Assembly: GCA_964539665.1 (NCBI GenBank) | Contig: CAZIKB010000148.1 | Span: 1 to 13,695 of the forward strand | Length of the DNA: 13,695 nucleotides | Source: CAZIKB01 sp964539665 | GTDB taxonomy: Bacteria; Zhuqueibacterota; Zhuqueibacteria; Oceanimicrobiales; Oceanimicrobiaceae | Reading direction: 5' to 3' | Part shown: in pieces, positions 1-6,206 of the stretch | Layout of the letters: each line of letters starts with the position of its first letter | Position numbering within the stretch: position 1 is the first letter of the stretch | Position numbers and translations under genes: made by a program | The notes under the pieces: model-generated | What the model saw: only the letters and a program-made list of their open reading frames with translations | What the model was told of the DNA's origin: nothing | Database searches by the model: none

Positions 1-37
1 TGTCTTAATGTACGTGTATTAATATAGGAGTCATATT

Positions 38-271
38 ATGTCTACTCGACAAAATATGCATAATGATCCTGATATGTTAGAAGAATACGATTTTAGAAAC
101 GGTGTGAGAGGTAAATATGCCGGAAGATATGCCGAAGGAACCAATCTCGTGATGATCGAACCAGACTTGGCAAAATATTTTCCTGATCATGACGCAGTGA
201 ATGACGCCTTGCGTTCGTTAGTTGAAATAATTGAAAAGCAGGAGAAAAAGCGTCATAAAACGAAAATTTAA
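38..271 (+). CDS. small conserved protein of unknown function (77 aa)
   Basis: This is a short acidic/basic soluble protein with no signal peptide or membrane segment. The central stretch, a YDF..GVRGKYA.RYAEGTN block (residues about 18-36) followed by an EPDLAKYFPD.DAVNDALR block, matches a recurring small-protein family I have seen in cyanobacteria and other bacteria, but I know of no proven function. The C-terminus is a charged, lysine-rich helix. The ATG start is supported by AGGAG at 26-30, seven bases upstream; a second in-frame ATG at codon 7 has no such site. The stop lies 22 bases before the corrinoid protein gene, so the two could share a transcript. The size and the predicted helix with a basic tail would suit an antitoxin, and a partner could lie upstream of the window, but nothing here proves that. 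Confidence 0.7.
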   Translation: MSTRQNMHNDPDMLEEYDFRNGVRGKYAGRYAEGTNLVMIEPDLAKYFPDHDAVNDALRSLVEIIEKQEKKRHKTKI

Positions 272-293
272 GTTAAAGGAGGTAATATAAATA

Positions 294-1631
294 ATGGCGC
301 TCACCGGCTTACAGATTCAAAAATTATTACCAAAGACGAATTGTAAAGAATGCGGCTGCAATACCTGTCTCGCATTTGCCATGAAATTGGCGGCGAAAAG
401 AACTGAATTGTCCCTCTGTCCGTATGTCTCAGAGGAGGCAAAACAAATATTGGGGGCCGCGAGTGAACCGCCAGTAAAAGGCGTCGAATTAGGAGCCGAC
501 AAGTCGTTGAAGCTTGGCGAGGAAACAGTACTCTATCGTCATGAAAAAACTTTTGTAAACCAGACGCTATTTGCCATTAACATTAACGACACAGATCCGC
601 CTGATGTGATAGACAGAACACTGAAGCAAGTTAAGGAATATGTGTTGGAGCGGGTGGGCGAAGAACTCGTCATCGATATGGTTGCTGTGACTCAAAAGAG
701 CGCTGATCCTGAAGCATTCATACGACTTGCTGAAAAGGCCTGGGAAATAATCCGAAAACCGTTGGTGCTCAGAAGTACGGAATCACGGGCACTAAAAGCT
801 GCTGCCGAAGCTGTCAAAGGATCGCACAGTGTATTGTCGGCAGCGACGCAGGACAATGCTGAGCGGTTTCAAACCGTTGCTAAAGAAAATGACCATGTGC
901 TGGCTGTAACCGCACCGGATTTGGATGAACTTGTTACCCTTACTGAAAAATTAAAAGAAAATGGCTTCAATGATCTGCTGTTGCAATTCAAAACCCATTC
1001 TCTTGCGGAGAAATTTCAAATCAGCTCAATTGCCCGGCGTGCAGCTATAAAACAGAATTATAAACCGCTTGGTTATGCAACTATACACTTCGTGGAGCAT
1101 GATGATTTAATCGAAGATACGGTCGTGGCAGTTAATGAAATTTCAAAATATGGCGGCATCTGCGTGTTACCGGCATTTGATCCGGCCCAATTAGTCACGC
1201 TGATGACGTTACGTCTAAATATTTATACGGACCCGCAGAAACCGATTCAGGTTGAACCCAAAATTTATCCTATTGGAGAACCTAAATCTGATTCACCGGT
1301 TTTTGTGACAACTAATTTTTCTTTGACTTATTTCATCGTCTCAGGCGAAATTGAAAATAGCGGAGCAAACGCCTGGCTGCTTGTACCTGAATGTGAAGGC
1401 ATGAGCGTTTTGACAGCCTGGGCCGCAGGAAAATTCTCCGGTGCCCAAATTGGTAAATTTGCAAAAGAGCTTGGTTTAGAAGAAAAAGTCACCTCCAGAG
1501 AAATCATTATTCCTGGATATGTTGCCCAGATCAGCGGCGAATTGGAGGAAAGTCTTCCCGGCTGGAAGGTATTGGTTGGCCCGCAAGAGGCCGCAGATTT
1601 AGAAAGTTTTATCAAAGCCAGGTTGAATTGA
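294..1631 (+). CDS. acsC: corrinoid iron-sulfur protein large subunit (AcsC/CdhE family)
   Basis: The family carries methyl groups on a cobamide between methyltetrahydrofolate-linked methyltransferases and acetyl-CoA synthase in the Wood-Ljungdahl pathway; it is cytoplasmic. The 445-residue length is the usual family length. The N-terminal 4Fe-4S module has Cys17, Cys20, Cys25 and Cys42 in the family spacing (CX2CX4CX16C), plus an unusual extra Cys22. A TIM-barrel domain spans roughly residues 95-315. The C-terminal corrinoid-binding domain (about 325-445) keeps the family stretches TTNFSLTYF, VLTAWAAGKFS and IIPGYVAQISG. An ideal ribosome site, AAAGGAGGT at 275-283, lies 10 bases before the ATG. 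The normal partner AcsD (small subunit) and the CODH/ACS genes are not in the window; the next gene is the RACE activator. The methyl acceptor could therefore be something else, such as a core-MetE-type methionine synthase (inference). Confidence 0.93.
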   Translation: MALTGLQIQKLLPKTNCKECGCNTCLAFAMKLAAKRTELSLCPYVSEEAKQILGAASEPPVKGVELGADKSLKLGEETVLYRHEKTFVNQTLFAININDTDPPDVIDRTLKQVKEYVLERVGEELVIDMVAVTQKSADPEAFIRLAEKAWEIIRKPLVLRSTESRALKAAAEAVKGSHSVLSAATQDNAERFQTVAKENDHVLAVTAPDLDELVTLTEKLKENGFNDLLLQFKTHSLAEKFQISSIARRAAIKQNYKPLGYATIHFVEHDDLIEDTVVAVNEISKYGGICVLPAFDPAQLVTLMTLRLNIYTDPQKPIQVEPKIYPIGEPKSDSPVFVTTNFSLTYFIVSGEIENSGANAWLLVPECEGMSVLTAWAAGKFSGAQIGKFAKELGLEEKVTSREIIIPGYVAQISGELEESLPGWKVLVGPQEAADLESFIKARLN

Positions 1632-1640
1632 AAGCGGAAA

Positions 1641-1682
1641 AATGTCATTGAGTCATTCGTTTCGCTGTCATTAGGTCAATTG
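1641..1682. repeat. degenerate 8-bp-period GTCATT repeats between acsC and the RACE gene
   Basis: The 81-base gap after acsC holds GTCATT at 1644, 1652 and 1667 and GTCAAT at 1675. The steps are 8, 15 and 8 bases, i.e. an imperfect 8-bp period with one diverged unit in the middle. The pattern resembles the CATTGT array at 3670-3746, the only other long gap in this gene block. The function is unknown. It is too short and degenerate for a CRISPR array. Confidence 0.45.
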
Positions 1683-1712
1683 ATAGTTCTAAAATAAATA
1701 TTGGATATTTTC

Positions 1713-3659
1713 GTGCCCACCATCACATTCAAACCATCTAATATTACGATTGATGTGCCGACGGGTACAAGTCTTCCTGAAGCTGCCAGGCTTGCAGGTT
1801 TGGAGATTGAATCCCCTTGTGGTGAAAATGGAACCTGCGGCAATTGTGTCGTCCGCATTGTAGCGGGTGAGGTCGATTCCGATAGTCTGGGTTTGTTGTC
1901 ACCCCGGGCGGTAAAAGATGGATATGCCCTTGCGTGTAAAACCCGTGTGTCAGAATCACCGCTAACTATCGAAGTCCCGGAACAAATTGATTACGAAGGT
2001 GGCAAGTTTATAGATACTTATGAAGATACCAGTCTGCTTCATTATGAATTGTTCCCGGAAAACTACCAGTTTGATCCGCTGTCGGTCAAATGCTTTCTTA
2101 CTGTTTCCAAACCTCAATTGGAAGATGGACTTTCGGATGTCGATCGCATCACCCGCAGCCTGGAGCTCAATTTTGGGAAAATACAGTTTACTTACGCCCT
2201 TTCGGTAATCAGAAAGGCTGCTGATGCGTTGCGGGCAGAAGATGGAAAAGTCACAGTCACACTGATCAAAGAACCGAATCGCTGTCATGTTATAGATATT
2301 GAACCGGCAGACCATACCACAAAACATTTCGGAATCGCTGTTGATGTGGGTACAACCACGGTAGCCGTGCAACTGATCGCCCTGCCCGGCGCGGAAATTT
2401 TATCGACCCGGACCGACTACAATGAACAAATCCGTTGCGGTTTAGATGTAATCAGCCGCATCAATTATGCGCGACAAGCCGTTCACTTGGATGAATTACG
2501 CGAATGTGTGCTGAATACAATAAACCGATTAATCACACTTGCCACGGAAAGCCATAATGTTAAGCATGACAACATTTACAGTGCAGTTATCTCCGGCAAC
2601 ACAACGATGGTTCACTTATTATTAGGCCTGAAACCAGAGTACATTCGACTCGAACCCTATTCTCCTACTGTACACAAAACGCCATTTTTTACTGCAGAGG
2701 AAATTGGTTTAGATATCCATCCGCAGGCTGCGATTTATATTTCTCCGGGTATTGGCAGCTATGTCGGGGGGGATATTACTTCGGGTATTCTTTGTACTGA
2801 TCTGGTAGCCGATTCTGAAGAGATTAAATTATTTCTTGATATTGGCACCAACGGCGAATTGGTTATCGGGAATGGCTCATTTTTGATGGCATGCGCCTGT
2901 TCGGCAGGGCCGGCTTTTGAAGGTGGTGGCATTGAACATGGAATGCGGGCTGCAATCGGCGCTATTGAACGTGTTGAAATTGATGCAGAGACGGGCGCTC
3001 CGTCATATTTCACCATCGGCAATGTCCCGCCAAAGGCTGTATGCGGCTCTGGCATGATATCGCTTCTGGCTAATCTATTTCTCACAGGATGGATTGACGC
3101 GGCCGGCAAGTTGAACCGTACAAAAAATTCGCCGTTTATTCAAATTAATGGACGGCATGCTCAATTCATAATTGTGCCGGCAGAGGAGAGTGGTACCGGC
3201 AAAGCAATTGTAATCGGTGAAGTTGATATCGCGAATATCATTCGAGCCAAGGCTGCAATATATTCAGCCTGCTCACTAATGCTGGCTCGATTGGGATTGG
3301 AATTCGCTGATATCACCAAAGTCTATATTGCAGGCGGCTTTGGCCGTTTTCTGGATTTGGATAAAGCCAGGATTATTGGCATGATTCCGGATTTGCCCCG
3401 TGAAAAGTTTAAATATATTGGCAATTCATCCCTCAAGGGAGCCTATATGGTGCTGGTGTCTCAGGAACACCGGCAGCAGCAAATTGAATCGGCCAGGCGT
3501 ATGACCTATATGGAGCTCAATACGGATCCGAGTTATATGGATCAGTACACCGGCGCTCTGTTCTTGCCTCACACCGATCCGGAGCGTTTCTCGTCGGTTC
3601 ATGCTGCAATGAGAATTAAAAACAATAATCGTTTGCAAAAAAAACGACGAATTGATTGA
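1713..3659 (+). CDS. RACE protein: ATP-dependent reductive activator of corrinoid proteins
   Basis: RACE proteins restore inactive Co(II) corrinoids to Co(I), using ATP and a low-potential 2Fe-2S cluster. The N-terminal ferredoxin-like domain has CX5CX2C and a distant fourth cysteine (Cys36, 42, 45, 75 from the GTG start). A linker/middle region follows. The C-terminal ASKHA-type domain (DUF4445/RACE C-terminal family) shows DVGTTT at 211-216, DIGTNGE at 376-382, a VCGSGM loop and YIAGGFG at 538-544. Length about 648 aa is normal. Start choice: an open TTG exists at 1701, but GTG at 1713 has GGA seven bases upstream and begins right at the ferredoxin fold as in relatives, so I prefer it. Placement directly after acsC makes that protein the probable client, as acsV serves AcsCD in acetogens. 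The alternative is an activator for another corrinoid methyltransferase outside the window. Confidence 0.92.
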   Translation: MPTITFKPSNITIDVPTGTSLPEAARLAGLEIESPCGENGTCGNCVVRIVAGEVDSDSLGLLSPRAVKDGYALACKTRVSESPLTIEVPEQIDYEGGKFIDTYEDTSLLHYELFPENYQFDPLSVKCFLTVSKPQLEDGLSDVDRITRSLELNFGKIQFTYALSVIRKAADALRAEDGKVTVTLIKEPNRCHVIDIEPADHTTKHFGIAVDVGTTTVAVQLIALPGAEILSTRTDYNEQIRCGLDVISRINYARQAVHLDELRECVLNTINRLITLATESHNVKHDNIYSAVISGNTTMVHLLLGLKPEYIRLEPYSPTVHKTPFFTAEEIGLDIHPQAAIYISPGIGSYVGGDITSGILCTDLVADSEEIKLFLDIGTNGELVIGNGSFLMACACSAGPAFEGGGIEHGMRAAIGAIERVEIDAETGAPSYFTIGNVPPKAVCGSGMISLLANLFLTGWIDAAGKLNRTKNSPFIQINGRHAQFIIVPAEESGTGKAIVIGEVDIANIIRAKAAIYSACSLMLARLGLEFADITKVYIAGGFGRFLDLDKARIIGMIPDLPREKFKYIGNSSLKGAYMVLVSQEHRQQQIESARRMTYMELNTDPSYMDQYTGALFLPHTDPERFSSVHAAMRIKNNNRLQKKRRID

Positions 3660-3669
3660 TAATACCACA

Positions 3670-3746
3670 ATTGCTACATTGTCTTATTGTCGCATTGTCT
3701 CGAAAAAAACAATGTAACAATATAACCATTAAACAATAGAACATTT
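3670..3746. repeat. period-8 CATTGT array that folds into a hairpin
   Basis: Starting at 3675 the sequence falls into consecutive octamers. Three end in ATTGT (tacattgt, cttattgt, cgcattgt), then comes a spacer octamer, then units of the opposite sense (aaacaatg, taacaata, taaccatt, aaacaata). The outer arms 3670-3682 and 3709-3721 are inverted repeats matching at 12 of 13 bases around a 26-base loop. The array lies in the 148-base gap between the RACE gene and the zinc-ribbon gene. A role in termination, mRNA processing or as a dispersed intergenic repeat is possible; none is shown. Confidence 0.6.
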
Positions 3747-3794
3747 AGAATTAATTATTATTGCATAATAAACAGATATTTAATTGACAATAAG

Positions 3795-3801
3795 AAAGGA
3801 G
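3795..3801 (+). promoter_or_regulatory. ribosome binding site that fixes the start of the zinc-ribbon/HD gene
   Basis: AAAGGAG lies six bases before the ATG at 3808. It rules out the upstream in-frame TTG at 3784, which would place this site inside the coding region. Confidence 0.8.
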
Positions 3802-3807
3802 TCCGGA

Positions 3808-4494
3808 ATGCCAATCCCTCGCTGTCCCGGTCAAGATATGCGATTCTGGAAGCCGGAAGACATTTTCAATGTTCGATGTCCGTTTTGCAGCCAGGAAATT
3901 GAATTCTGGAAAGACGATCCTTTTCTTAATTGTCCAAACTGTTCCAGTGAGGTCAGGAATCCACGTATCGATCTTGGCTGCGCTAAATGGTGTAAATCCG
4001 CGGCAGAGTGTCTGGGTAAATTGCCGGACGAGTCATCTGCAGTAGCCTCGATTGTTGACCGTTTGAAATTGCTTATTTCGAGACGTTTTGACGGAATGTC
4101 TGATTGCATCAAACGTGCTAATGAAGTGCACGCATTCGCTGAACAACTCCTGATTGCGGAAAAAGGTGAACATTGCATTGTTAAACCTGCAGCCCTCCTT
4201 GCAGGTGCAATATTGGAAAGAGCTGATCATAGTTATCTTATAAGCGGTATTTTAGAAGAAACGGGAATCGAAAATTCAAATATTGAAAAAATCAGCATCA
4301 TTGTTGACAATATCCAGGCAAACAAGTTTCACGATTCAGATGATTTTCACATCGTCTTTGACGCGGTTCAGCTCAAGAGGTTGACCCTGATGATTGATTC
4401 TAAAAAATCCATGCAGGATTGTAACGAAATTATAAATTTATTGAAAACTAAGAGGAGTAAAGATTTGGCGGAAAAATTATTGTTTAATCGATAA
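3808..4494 (+). CDS. zinc-ribbon protein with a degenerate HD-like domain (228 aa)
   Basis: The N-terminus (MPIPRCPGQD.RFWKPEDIF) and the following CX2C...CX2C ribbon (Cys24/27 and Cys42/45) look like a family found in anaerobes, where the ribbon precedes an HD-type phosphohydrolase domain. A second cysteine set, Cys58, 62 and 68, may bind another metal or cluster. Residues about 95-195 keep the helical pattern of an HD domain: His108 is present, and ILEETGIENSNIEKISIIV has the family look. However, the place of the HD pair reads LLAGAIL (131-136) and the usual GHHH reads VDN (166-168), so phosphohydrolase activity is unlikely. The protein is soluble, with no signal peptide. It follows the RACE gene on the same strand, which suggests a regulatory or assembly role in the corrinoid system; that is inference. 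The biochemical role is unknown. Confidence 0.78.
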   Translation: MPIPRCPGQDMRFWKPEDIFNVRCPFCSQEIEFWKDDPFLNCPNCSSEVRNPRIDLGCAKWCKSAAECLGKLPDESSAVASIVDRLKLLISRRFDGMSDCIKRANEVHAFAEQLLIAEKGEHCIVKPAALLAGAILERADHSYLISGILEETGIENSNIEKISIIVDNIQANKFHDSDDFHIVFDAVQLKRLTLMIDSKKSMQDCNEIINLLKTKRSKDLAEKLLFNR

Positions 4495-4533
4495 TAATTC
4501 AATCACTGACTATACTTTTCTTATGACATGTAT

Positions 4534-4615
4534 AAATTATTTTCGTGCAGAGTGTAGCGCAGAGCGTGTTTATTTTCTGCAACTCTACGCTCACAGCTCC
4601 ACGAAAAATAAATTT
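4534..4615. repeat. 82-bp imperfect inverted repeat between converging genes
   Basis: The outer arms are AAATTATTTTCGTG (4534-4547) and CACGAAAAATAAATTT (4600-4615), complementary apart from two single-base gaps. The inner arms GTGTAGCGCAGAG and CTCTACGCTCAC pair with one bulge and one mismatch. The structure sits between the + strand zinc-ribbon gene and the - strand peptidase relic. With A/T-rich outer flanks on both strands it could act as a bidirectional terminator. It could also be a palindromic intergenic repeat or small MITE; I see no target duplication. Confidence 0.5.
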
Positions 4616-4680
4616 GCTCATTTAACGCAAATAGCTGAAGATTGCCGTTACTCATAACAATAAAGCCAATCTGATCTGCA

Positions 4681-5765
4681 CTACTTATTATTCAGCCGAC
4701 CTGCCCGGTCTGGCTCTTTAACCGGCGGCCATTGACGGATTTCGCCAGTTTTTTCGTCAATTGGCATTACGCGTTTATCCCTTGACACAAATTCAGGATC
4801 TTCTGAGGCAAGATATGCCAGCGATGCAGCGAGTATCACATTGTTCTTGACATCATCAAAAACTATTTTGTCATAAGTGTCGCGGTTGGTGTGCCAGGTA
4901 TTTGCGCGATGGTATTAAAGGTTGGAACTTCACCGTTAAATTTGGCTTCTGCTACTACTCTCATTACCGGGTTGTCGCCATTTTCTAATAACCTGAATAT
5001 CAAGCCATAATCTTCGACACCCAAATCCAATGAAGGTATTTTTTTAGTGTATGCACCAAAAACTCTGTGCACTCCCCAGCCACTGGGCCACTGTGATGTT
5101 ATCACTCCCGCGGCGCCGGCATCCTCAAGGGCTTTGGGCAAAGTGCGTCTGCCGTAGCCAGACTTTTTAACTCTTTCTTGCCAGTTTTCTTTGATTGTTT
5201 TGCGAGTTTCTTTTAATTTTTCAAATGATTCTTTGAGTGCATACTCTTGCCAATTTGCATCTGGACGACCAGTTAACTGAGGCATTGATATCAGAACGAA
5301 TTTACCCTTAACTTCAGGCAGCCAATTCTGGAACGCAACAGAGTCAGCAACATCTGCCAGAATGATAAACCCGGCTTTTATACCTTTCTTCGGTGTGCCA
5401 GGACTCCAGGCCAGCATCGTGCCTTCCAGAGTTCGTACTCGCGGCTCTAAAAGGTCGATATGTGTTGTACCGCGTTCCCATCCGAGCCACTTGCCCCATT
5501 CCTCACTTTCAGCTTCAATTCCCCAGCTTTTGTATTTCTCAACTGTCCAGTCATGCGCCTCTTTCATCTGAGGTGTTCCAACCAGGCGCGGGCCAATCAC
5601 ATCAATCAACTCATAAGCCAGTTGTTCTAACCGGGAATCTTCCATTGCTTCTTTCCAGATGTTTTTCAATACGTCATCATCGGTCGCGAGATTTTGGCTG
5701 ACTGCTGGAATGACAGTTAGCACAAAGAGACTTAGAAATACCAGTACCGTTGTCAACCGTTTCAT
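4681..5765 (-). pseudogene. M28-family metallopeptidase with PA domain, catalytic core deleted and frame broken
   Basis: The start is ATG at 5765, set by AAAGGAGG at 5770-5777; an upstream in-frame start at 5798 has no such site. A Sec signal peptide (residues about 1-23) precedes an N-terminal domain and a PA-like insert ending in FNTIAQIPGT, the stretch that in relatives leads straight into the zinc-binding catalytic domain. Here the frame ends ten codons later, at 4863. In a shifted frame the remaining DNA (about 4895-4681) reads HTNRDTYDKIVFDDVKNNV and on through LAYLASEDPE and RQWPPVKEPDR to a TAG, which is the typical C-terminal end of the same family. The whole zinc-ligand region between is absent. 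Junction bases CCTGGCAC (complement of 4891-4898) fit both ends, suggesting deletion at a short direct repeat. It is unlikely to be an active exported aminopeptidase. An assembly collapse is the alternative. Confidence 0.85.
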
Positions 5766-5769
5766 GTTT

Positions 5770-5777
5770 CCTCCTTT
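5770..5777 (-). promoter_or_regulatory. ribosome binding site of the peptidase relic
   Basis: On the - strand this reads AAAGGAGG, four bases before ATG 5765. It fixes the start at the signal peptide. The left target duplication of the inserted element begins only two bases further upstream. Confidence 0.75.
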
Positions 5778-5787
5778 GTGTCTAAAA

Positions 5788-5997
5788 CGTAGTGTCAAAA
5801 GTTTTCAATTTAAAATCGCTTTAAGTTAAATATTATCATTTAGTTAACTACAATAATGTCTTGTTTCAGCAATTTTGTGGAAAGAAGCCGTCTATTTCTG
5901 TTGTCATGTCTTTAAAAAACTTACTTTTAAAGGTCTAATAAAATTGCTAATATGAATTCAACTGTTTTCATTTTTTCATGAAACTTTTGACACTACC
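5788..5997. mobile_element. MITE-like non-autonomous element, 210 bp
   Basis: The element ends in terminal inverted repeats GTAGTGTCAAAAGTTTTCA (5789-5807) and TGAAACTTTTGACACTAC (5979-5996), identical apart from one extra T. It is flanked by perfect 8-bp direct repeats GTCTAAAA at 5780-5787 and 5998-6005, the signature of transposition. The interior is AT-rich and has no reading frame of useful length, so it must rely on a transposase made elsewhere. An 8-bp duplication is known for families such as IS256 and IS1595, but I cannot assign the parent from the ends alone. It lies between the peptidase start region and whatever promoter served it. Confidence 0.82.
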
Positions 5998-6005
5998 GTC
6001 TAAAA

Positions 6006-6206
6006 GCCTTTTGGCTAAAATAGAGTTATTGTTTATTTATAACTTAAGTTAATTACATTAATATATTTTAAAACAATCTCCTGAAATATATCGATTTGTA
6101 TTCATTTTTTCCAATACTAACTGCCATGCTTTCGAATTGACATTTTACTCCCAGGTGATATTTGTAGTTCCAAACACTCGGAGCTTTGATAATAGCAGAT
6201 TCATTA
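6006..6206. other. spacer between BaiN-family gene and inserted element
   Basis: About 200 AT-rich bases hold no supported gene. Before the element arrived this stretch was the 5' leader of the peptidase gene, so a - strand promoter may be here; I cannot pick one out. A small GATAAT/ATTATC hairpin (6188-6208) overlaps the stop codon of the upstream flavoprotein gene. Confidence 0.4.

Noticed and set aside
1962..2372. 136-codon - strand frame opposite the RACE gene
   Set aside because: It lies fully inside a well-supported gene in antisense and has no domain resemblance.
3670..3746. CRISPR array
   Set aside because: Octamer period with no unique spacers and no cas genes; the units are far too short.
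3784..3789. TTGACA, a perfect -35 hexamer, and a TTG start for the zinc-ribbon gene
   Set aside because: It is only 24 bases before the real ATG and directly before the ribosome site, so no -10 can fit. The AAAGGAG site fixes the start at 3808.
5362..5701. Two + strand open frames opposite the peptidase relic
   Set aside because: They are antisense to a clearly coding N-terminal peptidase sequence and have composition typical of shadows.
6006..6014. AGCC-TTTT-GGCT hairpin as a terminator
   Set aside because: Only four base pairs and no T tract after it.
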